From an uncultured Saprospiraceae bacterium (GTDB lineage: Bacteria; Bacteroidota; Bacteroidia; Chitinophagales; Saprospiraceae): a stretch of 38,223 nt of DNA. Of the stretch, positions 9,165-17,286 are shown piece by piece. The translations under genes were made by a program, and so were the position numbers. Each line of letters opens with the position of its first letter. The first letter of the stretch is position 1. The notes under the pieces are model-generated. The model was not told the DNA's origin and searched no databases. It worked only from the letters and a program-made list of their open reading frames with translations. The DNA is taken from the NCBI GenBank assembly GCA_937944095.1, contig CALEAC010000103.1, positions 1 to 38,223 on the forward strand, read 5' to 3'.

Positions 9165-9644
9165 TTATAAGCTTAACTGAAACCTCTCTATCTGTCTTCT
9201 GTGTCTTAGGATATGCACTATGGCATGTTCCATGAGTTGTTCTATATCATAGCGTTGGCCCCAGCTGGCAAGAATTTTTTTCTGAGAATCTTTTTCTTGC
9301 AGTAATTCGTTCGAGATATTTGCGAAAATACTTTCTGTATAACTCATGAGATGATGCAAGTCACGTGAGTAATCTGCAACTGCGCTGTAGGTCACTCTAT
9401 CTGTAGCTGTGACGGCTTGCCCTAGATGCTTCCCGATGGCAAATGAATAATAATATCCTGCACCAAGGACATGGGTTAGAATAGTTTGTACTGATCGACA
9501 ATCTTCATCCTTAGTTTCAGCATCGACGACGGTCGATAATTGAAGTTCAGTCAATGAAGCAATTGTATCGATGAGATCTAGAATAACGCGTTCGTATTCA
9601 TCTAAGAGAGCCCCTATCGCGCCTCTATCCCTGTATGCTTTCAT
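9165..9644 (-). CDS. DinB-like four-helix protein
   Basis: A 159-residue cytoplasmic protein of the DinB/YfiT-like metal-dependent superfamily. It is almost all alpha-helical. Histidines at the expected helix positions (LTHVLGAGYYYSFAIGKHL near 62-80 and MEHAIVHILRHRRQIERF near 136-153) would form the metal site typical of DinB-fold proteins. Members include bacillithiol and mycothiol transferases and many of unknown function, so the substrate cannot be named. The start lies six bases after the stop of the upstream aminotransferase, so both are probably one transcript. It ends 16 bases from the convergent hscB stop with no obvious terminator. Confidence 0.75.
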   Translation of the reverse strand: MKAYRDRGAIGALLDEYERVILDLIDTIASLTELQLSTVVDAETKDEDCRSVQTILTHVLGAGYYYSFAIGKHLGQAVTATDRVTYSAVADYSRDLHHLMSYTESIFANISNELLQEKDSQKKILASWGQRYDIEQLMEHAIVHILRHRRQIERFQLSL

Positions 9645-9650
9645 TTATAC

Positions 9651-10868
9651 TCAGTTATTGACCCAGTTACAAATGCTTGCTATACCCGTGACGACATTTT
9701 TACCTTCTTTATGTAAGTCGAAAGAGGATTGAGTTGTATCGAAATCTACAAAAGCCAATCGGGTCGCTAAAGTATCTGCAGCAAAACCAAAGGCATTAGA
9801 AGGTAGCAAGGCGACTTGTGCTTCATTGAGTATCGCAGAACAAAGTTGATTGGCATCTGTGATACCTCTTTCTCTTAGGCTATCGGTATGGGGTGTAAAA
9901 TCTAAGAACTGATAGAATCCGCCAGTAGGGGCATGTACATTGATATTAGCCTCATTCAGTTTTTCGGTGGCATGGTGACTGACTGTTTTTAGAATCTGTC
10001 TCTGATTATTAAGGTAACCTGTCAGTGCAGCATAATCCTCATAGGCGACCTTAGCAGCCTCTTGGACAGGTACGGGTGCACATGAGTAAGTCTCAGAACT
10101 AATACCAATTAGCGCTTGCTTAAATTCTTTCTCGATGCCCTCATAGAGGAAAGCTGCACCGAATCGCCATCCACCAGCCCCACACCATTTGGACAAGCCG
10201 GTCGTTGTAATGGTTTTTTCTGGATAGAACTCTACAAAAGAGCGATGCTCGTTTTTGTGATCTAATAGACCGTATATCTCATCAGAGACGACGAGTAGGT
10301 CTAGTTCTCTTGCTACTTCTGCTAGAGCCTTAAGCTCTTCCTCTGTATATGAAAGACCATCTGGATTGCCGGGGTAATTTAGAATTAGGATAGATGCTCT
10401 TTGTTTTTTTTGGCTTGCACACGCACGGAGAGCCTCTGGTGTGACACGCCACTTTTCATCAAAGCTGGTCGGTACCTTGATGATATCATGACCAGCTATC
10501 TCAGCCTGGGGTGCATAAGTGACCCATGAAGGCATCGGGATGAATACATCCGCTTTGTTAAAGGACATAAGGATATTGAAAAGTAAAATCTTAGATCCTG
10601 GTGCAAGCAACATATGATCAGGATCGACCTTCAGACCGTTGTGGTCATAGTGGAATTTTGAGATTTTCTCTCTCAGGACAATATCGCCAGTCGAAGAGGA
10701 ATACTCTTTCCTATGAGCTGCTTGTCTAAGTGCCTCTATGACAGGCTCTGGCGGCAAGAAAGGAGATTGTCCGAAGCCAAATTTCACGACTTGCTTTCCT
10801 TCCTCTATTAACTTTTTAGTCTGCTGATTAATCAGTAGCGTCTGGGATTCCTTAACTTTTCGATACAT
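9651..10868 (-). CDS. PLP-dependent aminotransferase, class I/II
   Basis: Fold-type I aminotransferase, probably using aspartate or another amino acid with 2-oxoglutarate; the exact substrate cannot be read from sequence. The frame is open to 11003, but the first 45 codons (VYFELVFGFCLRF...) do not resemble the family and run towards the heptad repeat, so I start at the ATG at 10868 (MYRKVKESQTLL), giving 405 residues. Visible PLP-site residues are N167 in NYPGNP, D196 and Y199 in VSDEIYG, the lysine K227 in TGLSKWCG and R235 in GGWRFG. The substrate carboxylate arginine would lie near the C terminus (LATRLAFVDFD). The DinB gene follows six bases downstream. Confidence 0.88.
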   Translation of the reverse strand: MYRKVKESQTLLINQQTKKLIEEGKQVVKFGFGQSPFLPPEPVIEALRQAAHRKEYSSSTGDIVLREKISKFHYDHNGLKVDPDHMLLAPGSKILLFNILMSFNKADVFIPMPSWVTYAPQAEIAGHDIIKVPTSFDEKWRVTPEALRACASQKKQRASILILNYPGNPDGLSYTEEELKALAEVARELDLLVVSDEIYGLLDHKNEHRSFVEFYPEKTITTTGLSKWCGAGGWRFGAAFLYEGIEKEFKQALIGISSETYSCAPVPVQEAAKVAYEDYAALTGYLNNQRQILKTVSHHATEKLNEANINVHAPTGGFYQFLDFTPHTDSLRERGITDANQLCSAILNEAQVALLPSNAFGFAADTLATRLAFVDFDTTQSSFDLHKEGKNVVTGIASICNWVNN

Positions 10869-11009
10869 GTTGTAATAGTTTGATGTCGCAATCAAAAAAT
10901 AAATGTAATCACATTCCCACAGATAATAGTCATTATGCCTCGATATGCCCAAAACCCTAACAAATCTCAAACAAAAGCCAAATACAAGCTCAAAATAAAC
11001 CACTATAAC

Positions 11010-11492
11010 CCATTCCTAATTCTCAACACCTTATCCCTAATTGTCAATTCTCAATTCCTAACTTTGAAACTGAACTCTTAATTCTTAATTCTTAATTCCT
11101 AATTCATAATCCTCAATTCATAATCCTCAATCCTCAATCCTCAATCCTCAATCCCTAACTCTGAAACTCTGAACTCTTAATTTAAAATCCTTAATCCTTA
11201 ATCCTCAATCCTTAATTCTCAATCCTTAATCCTTAATCCTTAATCCTCAATCCTCAATCCTCAATTCTCAATCCTCAATTCCTAACTCCTAACTCTGAAA
11301 CTGAACTCTTAATTTAAAATTCTTAATTCTTAATTCTTAATTCTCAATTCATAATCCTCAATCCTCAATCCTCAATCCTCAATTCCTAACTCTGAAACTC
11401 TGAACTCTTAATTTAAAATTCTTAATTTAAAATTCTCAATTCTTAATCCTCAATTCTTAATCCTCAATTCTCAATCCTCAATTCCTAATCTT
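11010..11492. repeat. Heptanucleotide tandem-repeat array with 231-bp higher-order unit
   Basis: Most of the spacer between the aminotransferase start (10868) and ggt (11534) consists of degenerate 7-base units, mainly TCCTCAA, TCCTTAA, TTCTTAA and TTCTCAA. They are interrupted four times by a non-heptad insert of type CTGAAACTGAACTC or CTGAAACTCTGAACTC. The GAAACTGAAC form starts at 11066 and 11297, and the GAAACTCTGAAC form at 11163 and 11394. Both pairs are 231 bases apart, exactly 33 heptads, which points to a 231-bp duplication of a composite unit. The array has no ORF of its own, no matching flanking direct repeats and no spacers of CRISPR type. The stretches 10869-11009 and 11493-11533 hold no other recognised feature. 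Confidence 0.85.
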
Positions 11493-11533
11493 TCCTTCCT
11501 AGAATTATTATATTACATACTCACTTGTAAGTT

Positions 11534-13231
11534 ATGAGATACTTAGTCATTTTATTACTGATTGTAATCGATGTTTCTGCTCAGGAACCAATATATAGTT
11601 CCGAGGCTCGACATCATCCTGATATTGCGACTAATGGCATGGTTGCTTCTCAACATCCATTGGCGACGCAGGTCGGCTTAGAGATTCTCAGAAGCGGTGG
11701 AAATGCGGTAGATGCAGCAGTAGGTGTTGGATTTGCGCTTGCGGTTGTTTTGCCTAGAGCGGGTAATCTAGGTGGTGGTGGTTTCATGCTCGTTCATGAT
11801 GCAGAGTCCGATCAGACTAGAGCGATTGATTATCGAGAAATAGCACCACTGAAGGCACATCGAGATATGTTCCTCGACGAAGATGGTGAGGTGGATACTA
11901 AGGAGTTCAACCATAGCCATAATAGTGCGGGTGTTCCTGGTACAGTCGCGGGCCTTATCCATGCTCTAGAATCATATGGCACCATGGATATTAGAGAAGT
12001 TATTGCGCCTGCAATTAGTTTAGCTCGACATGGTTTTCCTGTGACGCACGACTTACAAGAAATTCTAATCAGGTATAAAGAAAGACTGCAGAGTTGTCCC
12101 TCGACTCAGGCCGTTTTCTATAAGTCAGATGGCTGTTATCTGGCTGGTGATACACTGGTCCAGGATGACCTAGCTTGGAGTCTCGAGCAAATTAGCACGC
12201 GCGGGAAGGCCGGTTTCTACTCAGGCCCTCTTGCAGAAAGAATGATCAAGGGTATTCAGACTAATAACGGCGTGATGAGCTTAGCTGATCTTAGGAAATA
12301 TGAAGTGATAGATACTGATCCTGTATGGGGCAGTTATCGTGGTCATAAGATAGCCTCTATGCCGCCACCTAGTTCTGGTGGGGTGCACCTCATTCAGATG
12401 TTGAATATTCTAGAAGGCTACGACCTAGATTCATTAGAGCATAATTCAGCAGAGACGATACATCTCATGGTCGAGGCTATGAGATTATCTTATGCTGATC
12501 GATCAGAACACTTAGGTGACCCACGTTTCTGGAGTGTGCCAGTAGTAGGCATAACTTCTAAGGCCTATGCGGATAGTCTGAGGTCAAAGATTGTATTAGG
12601 TCAAGCCACTAAGTCTGCAGATATCAAGCCAGGGAACCCACAAGATTACGAATCGGAGGAGACCACACACTTTTCAGTAGTCGATAAGGATGGTAATGTG
12701 GTGTCTAACACTTATACACTGAATTTTAGTTTTGGCTCAGGACATATGGCTGCGGGTACAGGTATCTTACTCAATAATGAGATGGGGGATTTCTCAGCTA
12801 AGTCAGGCGTCCCCAATGCCTATGGTCTGGTAGGAGGCGCAGCTAATGCTGTTGCAGCAGGAAAGCGACCACTAAGCTCTATGACGCCAACTATTGTTTT
12901 TAAGAATGACCATCCGTATTTAGTTACAGGTAGTCCCGGTGGTAGTCGGATTATCACGACGGTATTGCAGATAATCCTTAACGTCATCGATCATAAAATG
13001 AATATTGCTGAAGCCACGCATGCGCCGAGAATACACCATCAATGGTTACCAGATGTCCTATTTTATGAAAGGTACTTTAGCCCTGATACCAGAAAATTAC
13101 TCGAAGCGAAAGGCCATAGTCTGAAATCTAGGCCAGCGATGGGCAGTACTCAGTCCATAATGATAGATCGGAATCTTCTTCTAGGGGCTACCGATCCTAG
13201 ACGGCCTGATGGTTGCACTTTGGGCTATTAA
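11534..13231 (+). CDS. ggt: Gamma-glutamyltransferase (self-cleaving Ntn-hydrolase)
   Basis: Periplasmic or exported enzyme that hydrolyses or transfers the gamma-glutamyl group of glutathione and related peptides. The 565 residues match the family. A signal peptide (MRYLVILLLIVIDVSA/Q, about 17 residues) precedes the large subunit (ATNGMVASQHPLAT, GGNAVDAAVG, then GNLGGGGFMLV). The self-processing site is SEE-T377-THFSVVDKDGN: T377 would become the N-terminal nucleophile of the small subunit, as in E. coli GGT, where cleavage is before Thr391. Substrate-binding segments are also present (SSMTPTIVF, then GSPGGSRI). The start is a single ATG 41 bases after the heptad array. A SnoaL-like gene follows 40 bases downstream without a clear terminator. 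Confidence 0.95.
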   Translation: MRYLVILLLIVIDVSAQEPIYSSEARHHPDIATNGMVASQHPLATQVGLEILRSGGNAVDAAVGVGFALAVVLPRAGNLGGGGFMLVHDAESDQTRAIDYREIAPLKAHRDMFLDEDGEVDTKEFNHSHNSAGVPGTVAGLIHALESYGTMDIREVIAPAISLARHGFPVTHDLQEILIRYKERLQSCPSTQAVFYKSDGCYLAGDTLVQDDLAWSLEQISTRGKAGFYSGPLAERMIKGIQTNNGVMSLADLRKYEVIDTDPVWGSYRGHKIASMPPPSSGGVHLIQMLNILEGYDLDSLEHNSAETIHLMVEAMRLSYADRSEHLGDPRFWSVPVVGITSKAYADSLRSKIVLGQATKSADIKPGNPQDYESEETTHFSVVDKDGNVVSNTYTLNFSFGSGHMAAGTGILLNNEMGDFSAKSGVPNAYGLVGGAANAVAAGKRPLSSMTPTIVFKNDHPYLVTGSPGGSRIITTVLQIILNVIDHKMNIAEATHAPRIHHQWLPDVLFYERYFSPDTRKLLEAKGHSLKSRPAMGSTQSIMIDRNLLLGATDPRRPDGCTLGY

Positions 13232-13271
13232 GAGAATTTTTTCTTTTTTTTGTTAATATAAAAACTACACA

Positions 13272-13637
13272 ATGGATATATCACAAATTGCTAATCGTCT
13301 TGTAGAGTTATGCAGGAAAGGAGAATTTCAGACTGTATATTCAGAATTGTATTCTCCAGATTGTCAGAGCATAGAACCCAAAGGCGCTCAGATAGAAGTT
13401 TGTAATGGACTAGCAGAAATGGCGGAAAAGGGTAAGAAGTGGAATGAAATGATGGAAGAGTTTCATGGATCTACAATTAGCGAACCCCTAATCGGAGACA
13501 ACCACTTCTGTATTGCTATGATGATGGATGCGACCTTTAAGGATACAGGTAGAGAGAAGATGAATGAGTTATGTATGTATGAAGTGAAAGACGGAAAGAT
13601 TGTCAAAGAACAGTTCTATTATCCGGTACCAAAATAG
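13272..13637 (+). CDS. SnoaL-like / NTF2-fold small protein
   Basis: A 121-residue soluble protein with the cone-shaped SnoaL/NTF2 fold pattern: an N-terminal helix pair (IANRLVELCRKGEFQTVYSELYSPDC), a helix with NGLAEMAEKGKKWNEMM, then strands (FCIAMMMDATFK, CMYEVKDGKIVKEQFYYPV). The family includes ketosteroid-isomerase-like enzymes and many stress-related proteins of unknown ligand, so no reaction is assigned. It has no signal peptide, which argues against an exported role alongside ggt. It lies 40 bases after ggt across a T-rich spacer and ends convergently 15 bases from the FAD oxidase gene. Confidence 0.75.
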   Translation: MDISQIANRLVELCRKGEFQTVYSELYSPDCQSIEPKGAQIEVCNGLAEMAEKGKKWNEMMEEFHGSTISEPLIGDNHFCIAMMMDATFKDTGREKMNELCMYEVKDGKIVKEQFYYPVPK

Positions 13638-13652
13638 CTAGTTCTCGATAGC

Positions 13653-15050
13653 TTATAAATCAAAGATCCGACCAGGATTGAGTATGCCTTTCGGATCCAT
13701 TGCGACTTTCATGGTTTTCATAAGGGCGAGTTCTGCATCAGATCGACTTAGATGGAGATAAGCTTTTTTGTGTAAGCCTATGCCATGCTCAGCCGAGATG
13801 GATCCACCTATGCTTTCGAGTGGGTTGTAAACTATTGCATTAATTTTTGTAGTCAGTACGTGGTCTGTATTTTGTTTTCCAACGATGATATGGATGTTGC
13901 CATCCGCAACATGTCCGAAGGTGACTAAGCCTGTCACTTCAGGGAGTTCTAATATTTGCTTAGTCATATTTTCGAGCAATGCACCGATTAGCGGAATAGG
14001 AATGCTAATATCAAAGTGTTGGTCATTCTGAAATTGAGATACACAAGCATGAACATCTTCTCTGATGCGCCAGAACCATTCCATTTCTTGTTCACTTTCA
14101 GCAAAAGCGGCATCAGCAATTATCCCTTCTGTGAATGCTTGTTCGGTCAGTTCTTCTAATCTTAGACTATCTGTTGCATAATCACTACCTAATGATTCTA
14201 TTAGGACATAGTATGGAAATGACTGAGGTAGAGGCGGTCTGACTTGTGCTGGGGCAGTCGTTGCTCGTGTATAGAAATTATTCCACATGAGTTCGAAGCC
14301 ACTGAGTCTTCCAGCAAGACCGCCGTCCATATGCTTGAGTAATTGTATGACTTGGCTGTAGCTCTCGATGGCAACCATAACAGAACTTCTACTTCGAGGT
14401 GCCTCGACGAGTTTTAGAACAGCTCGTGTGACGATGCCTAGGGTGCCTTCTGATCCGATGAAGAGTTGCTTCAGGTCATAGCCAGAATTATCCTTGATAA
14501 TCTTTTTCATAGAGCTGACGATTGTGCCATCAGCTAGTACTGCTTCGAGACCTAGAATAAGTTGTCTGGTCATGCCATATTTGACAACACGTAAGCCACC
14601 AGCGTTAGTAGAAATAATGCCACCGATCTGAGCTGAGCCTTTCGCACCAAAGTTTAATGGGAAAGTCATCTCATTGGCTTGGGCTTGCAGGTGGATATCT
14701 GCTAGGATAGTTCCAGCTTGTACCGTCATATTTCTACCCTCTTTATCTACTTCTTCTATGAGGTTCATCTTTTCTAGAGAGACAACGATTTCTTTATCAT
14801 TTGTCTCCGTTCCACCGACGAGATTAGTTAGCCCACCTTGTATCGAAATCGGTTGATTATGGTCATGGCAGCAGGCAAGAATATGGGATACATCCTTAGT
14901 TGTTTCAGGTAGGATGACTGCCATTGCAGTTAATGGTCTATCCATCTTCCATATGTGCTCATACCTTGTCATCAGCGCTTCGCCGACTAATACTTTATGT
15001 GAGCCGATCTTTTGTCCTATGGATAATATGATACTTGTAGACGCAGTCAT
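13653..15050 (-). CDS. FAD-linked oxidase, GlcD / D-lactate dehydrogenase type
   Basis: Flavoprotein that oxidises a 2-hydroxy acid such as glycolate or D-lactate; the substrate is not determinable here. The 465 residues show the VAO/PCMH arrangement: an FAD-binding domain (about 45-225; ISIQGGLTNLVGG, FGAKGSAQIGGIISTNAGG, then YGMTRQLILGLEAVLADG and FIGSEGTLGIVT) and a C-terminal oxidase domain with the metal/substrate histidines of GHVADGNIHI (about 380) and ISAEHGIGLHKK (about 420), ending DPKGILNPGRI. It is a single-gene unit and does not have the separate GlcE and GlcF subunits beside it, so it may be the self-sufficient type. 15051-15320 upstream contains no gene. Confidence 0.88.
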   Translation of the reverse strand: MTASTSIILSIGQKIGSHKVLVGEALMTRYEHIWKMDRPLTAMAVILPETTKDVSHILACCHDHNQPISIQGGLTNLVGGTETNDKEIVVSLEKMNLIEEVDKEGRNMTVQAGTILADIHLQAQANEMTFPLNFGAKGSAQIGGIISTNAGGLRVVKYGMTRQLILGLEAVLADGTIVSSMKKIIKDNSGYDLKQLFIGSEGTLGIVTRAVLKLVEAPRSRSSVMVAIESYSQVIQLLKHMDGGLAGRLSGFELMWNNFYTRATTAPAQVRPPLPQSFPYYVLIESLGSDYATDSLRLEELTEQAFTEGIIADAAFAESEQEMEWFWRIREDVHACVSQFQNDQHFDISIPIPLIGALLENMTKQILELPEVTGLVTFGHVADGNIHIIVGKQNTDHVLTTKINAIVYNPLESIGGSISAEHGIGLHKKAYLHLSRSDAELALMKTMKVAMDPKGILNPGRIFDL

Positions 15051-15265
15051 TAAGGAAGGCTTTTAGACTTAGGATTTAACGTCGTCTAAGATAGCCTAAA
15101 TCCCATATTTTATGGAATGAGATAAATCAGGAATAGAACAATCGGGTTAGGTCATCTGGACGTCTACCAAAACGATTCATGAAAATGCTATAGATGAGAG
15201 ATTATTTTTACTAAGCAGCAAGCAACTACACTTCTAACTCGAAACTGGCAGTCCTAAGTTGGCAG

Positions 15266-15273
15266 TATCTTTG
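15266..15273 (+). promoter_or_regulatory. Putative -7 promoter element of the STAS gene
   Basis: TATCTTTG is an exact TAnnTTTG match followed by C, the classic Bacteroidota form. A weak -33-like CTGG (about 15245-15248) precedes it by about 17 bases. The predicted transcript would begin near 15280, giving a leader of about 40 bases. The rest of 15051-15320 shows nothing recognisable. Confidence 0.5.
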
Positions 15274-15320
15274 CCATAGGTTGTAGGATCTATTTATCTA
15301 ATCAGCTCTTACACACACTG

Positions 15321-15638
15321 ATGAACCAATTATCTGTTTCCTTTCGCAGGCAAGGACAAGAATTAAGCGCCAATCTTTCTGGCTCTCTTGTCTCACTAGC
15401 TGCACTCAATCTTAATACCTCTTTGCATGATAAGGCGGACCCATGGGATCGACTCATCATAGATCTCACCAAAGTAACGGATGTGGATACCACAGGCCTC
15501 AATACTTTATTCCAAGCAAATATGCGATGTATCCATAAGAACGTAGTCATGCGCCTTAGATGCCAAGCTGATCACCCTATCAAAGCACTCATGAGGCTGT
15601 TGCGTGTCGAAAACGAGATAGACATGGAGCTGGTCTAA
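15321..15638 (+). CDS. STAS-domain protein (anti-sigma-factor-antagonist-like)
   Basis: A single STAS domain of 105 residues, cytoplasmic. The family includes SpoIIAA/RsbV-type antagonists that are switched by phosphorylation of a serine or threonine, and subunits of lipid-asymmetry transporters. The switch motif is visible as D56-T57-T58-G59-L60 in VTDVDTTGLNTLF, with threonines where SpoIIAA has DSSGL. The order is strand (LSVSFRRQGQELSANLSG), helix, strand (WDRLIIDLTKV), helix after TTGL, then a strand (VVMRLRCQA) and a C-terminal helix. No HPK-like kinase, phosphatase or sigma factor is adjacent, so the partner is unknown. It ends convergently with the DMT transporter gene, 16 bases apart. 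Confidence 0.8.
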   Translation: MNQLSVSFRRQGQELSANLSGSLVSLAALNLNTSLHDKADPWDRLIIDLTKVTDVDTTGLNTLFQANMRCIHKNVVMRLRCQADHPIKALMRLLRVENEIDMELV

Positions 15639-15647
15639 AATAAAACC

Positions 15648-15667
15648 GAGCTACTTACTTAGCTCGA
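15648..15667 (-). terminator. Intrinsic terminator of the DMT transporter gene, overlapping its stop codon
   Basis: CGAGCTA at 15648-15654 pairs perfectly with TAGCTCG at 15661-15667 around a six-base loop. Read on the minus strand the stem is followed by GGTTTTATTTT, so it works as a terminator for the minus-strand gene. Part of the stem is made of its last codons (for RAK) and stop. The plus-strand side has no T-run. Confidence 0.65.
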
Positions 15668-16527
15668 TTAGAAGCATAAGCCTCTATACTGAAGCTCGCC
15701 AGGATAAAGAGGCCGCCGATGATAGTGCTAACCCTAGGGATTTCTCCTAAGAAGAGATACGGCCACAGGATCCCATAGATTGGAATAATGGAACTTAGTA
15801 AGCTAATTGTTACTGCAGAATAGTTCTTCAGATTGATCACGAGGAGGGTATGCCCTAGGCAAGTCGTCAGAATCACCAGTCCCATCAGAGCTGGCATATC
15901 ATTCACCAATCCTGTAGTATCTTTGAAAAGAAGAAAAGGCGCTAAGACGATCGTCATGATGATAAGTTGGAAGAACATCATCGCAGTGCCATTGTATCGA
16001 GGCATGACTTTTCTAGTGTAGATATTCCTGAGCGCATAGGTCAGTGCAGAGAACAGACCGAAAACAACTGCAAGGAAAATATTATTGTCCAAATTTATCT
16101 CAGGAATAATGATGTAGATACCTATAAAGATTAATAGAGCTAAAATAACATGATAGGCCCTGAATTTGGTCTTAAGCAAAATGGGTTCGAGGATGGTCGT
16201 CATCGCAGGGAAAGTATGTAGGGTTAGAATCGCAATAGCGACACTGGCGAGAGACAAGCTATAGAAATAAGTCACCCAATGAAAGGCCATCAAGAGACCA
16301 CCCCATATAATAATCAGCAGGTCATGCTTAGAAAACAATTTGATATCGAGTTTCTTCAGATAGACATAGGCACCTAATACGATAACAGAAAACAGGCAAC
16401 GCCAAAATATTGTAATCTCTGGAGCCATAGCTATGGTCTTGCCGAAGACACCTGAAGTACTAATTAGAATCAGAGCCAGATTAAGGCTTAGGAATCCACC
16501 TGCTAAGGTTTGTTTATGTTCTTTCAA
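15655..16527 (-). CDS. EamA/DMT-family permease
   Basis: Inner-membrane transporter of the drug/metabolite transporter superfamily, 290 residues with about ten predicted helices in two EamA halves, the usual size. Clear hydrophobic segments include LNLALILISTSGVFG, FWRCLFSVIVLGAYVYL, LLIIIWGGLLMAFHWVTYFY and, in the second half, IFLAVVFGLFSALTYALRNIY and MMFFQLIIMTIVLAPFLLF, ending SLLSSIIPIYGILWPYLFLGEIP. The family moves metabolites or drugs by facilitated or proton-driven transport; the cargo is unknown. It follows the esterase gene by 12 bases on the same strand, so it is probably co-transcribed. It ends at a hairpin terminator that overlaps its stop codon. Confidence 0.85.
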   Translation of the reverse strand: MKEHKQTLAGGFLSLNLALILISTSGVFGKTIAMAPEITIFWRCLFSVIVLGAYVYLKKLDIKLFSKHDLLIIIWGGLLMAFHWVTYFYSLSLASVAIAILTLHTFPAMTTILEPILLKTKFRAYHVILALLIFIGIYIIIPEINLDNNIFLAVVFGLFSALTYALRNIYTRKVMPRYNGTAMMFFQLIIMTIVLAPFLLFKDTTGLVNDMPALMGLVILTTCLGHTLLVINLKNYSAVTISLLSSIIPIYGILWPYLFLGEIPRVSTIIGGLFILASFSIEAYASNRAK

Positions 16528-16539
16528 CTCGAGTGGGGG

Positions 16540-17232
16540 CTAGAGTAACAAAGAGAGTGCAGACCATACATTTTCCAGAACGATTTTTTGACCTTGTTCA
16601 TTTGGGTGCTTACCATCAGGAAGATTGAGTGCTGTAACACCTGCCACGTTCTCTAAGAAGAAAGGAATCAGCGTGGCTTTATACTTCATACTGATCTCTG
16701 GAAAAATCTGATTAAACTGATCTGCATATTCCTTGCCCATGTTGGGTGGTGCCAACATACCGCCTATGATGATTGGAATCTCAGGATCCTTGGCCTTGAC
16801 ACGTTCGATGATGAGACTGAGGTTTTCTCTGGTCTTGGTGATGTCCAGGCCACGAAGCATATCGTTAGCGCCTAATTCCAGAATAAAATAATCGACCTGC
16901 TGTTTGAGCAACCAATCTATACGATTGAGCCCGCCAGAGGTCGTTTCACCACTCAGGCCTGCATTTATCACTGTATAAGTCGGATCTATCGAGTCCAGCT
17001 TGTTCTGGAGCAAAGCAGGCCACGCTTTTTCTTCATCTAGACCATAGCCAGCCGTTAGGCTATTCCCAAAGCACAGAATCGTCTTTTTAGCTGTCTTGAT
17101 AGCGGTCTCAGCTGTTTTGGTCTGATCTTGCGGCTTTTGTGCAACTTCTACTATAGATGCTTGTTTATCTTTGCAGGCTTGTGAGAGAATACACAGCAGC
17201 AAACAGTAGGTCAATATTTTGATCTTATACAT
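16540..17232 (-). CDS. tesA: SGNH-family lipoprotein esterase/thioesterase, TesA-like
   Basis: Esterase or lysophospholipase/thioesterase I-like hydrolase, predicted as a lipoprotein. The frame could start at a TTG at 17253, but the ATG at 17232 gives the best signal peptide (MYKIKILTYCLLLCILSQAC, lipobox LSQAC, lipidated C20) and fits the promoter element at 17251-17258, so the protein has 230 residues. The SGNH blocks are complete: nucleophile S58 in FGNSLTAGYG, G95 in AGLSGETT, N123 in LGANDMLRG, and D206 and H209 in LPDGKHPNE. It is encoded divergently from the YbbA/YbbP ABC system, as tesA is in E. coli, which supports the TesA name. The EamA gene follows 12 bases downstream. Confidence 0.85.
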   Translation of the reverse strand: MYKIKILTYCLLLCILSQACKDKQASIVEVAQKPQDQTKTAETAIKTAKKTILCFGNSLTAGYGLDEEKAWPALLQNKLDSIDPTYTVINAGLSGETTSGGLNRIDWLLKQQVDYFILELGANDMLRGLDITKTRENLSLIIERVKAKDPEIPIIIGGMLAPPNMGKEYADQFNQIFPEISMKYKATLIPFFLENVAGVTALNLPDGKHPNEQGQKIVLENVWSALSLLL

Positions 17233-17235
17233 TTG
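17228..17235 (+). promoter_or_regulatory. Possible -7 element for ybbA
   Basis: TACATTTG fits TAnnTTTG and lies 51 bases before the ybbA start, within the first codons of the esterase gene. No matching -33 element is evident, so it may be coincidental. Confidence 0.3.
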
Positions 17236-17250
17236 ATTAGATTGCATTTG

Positions 17251-17258
17251 CAAATTTA
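17251..17258 (-). promoter_or_regulatory. Putative -7 element of the TesA-like/EamA operon
   Basis: Read on the minus strand these bases are TAAATTTG, an exact TAnnTTTG. A transcript starting about 7 bases on would begin near 17244, downstream of the TTG codon at 17253 and before the ATG at 17232, which is why the latter start is preferred. The element overlaps a perfect 10-base palindrome, ATTTGCAAAT, at 17246-17255. Confidence 0.45.
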
Positions 17259-17286
17259 CTAAAGTGAGCTTACCAGCTTATACTCT

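Noticed and set aside
10869-11003. 45-codon N-terminal extension of the aminotransferase
   Set aside because: It has no similarity to the family and runs towards the heptad repeat; the ATG at 10868 starts the conserved region.
11010-11492. CRISPR array
   Set aside because: Units are 7 bases without unique spacers and the larger unit is itself made of heptads; no cas genes are near.
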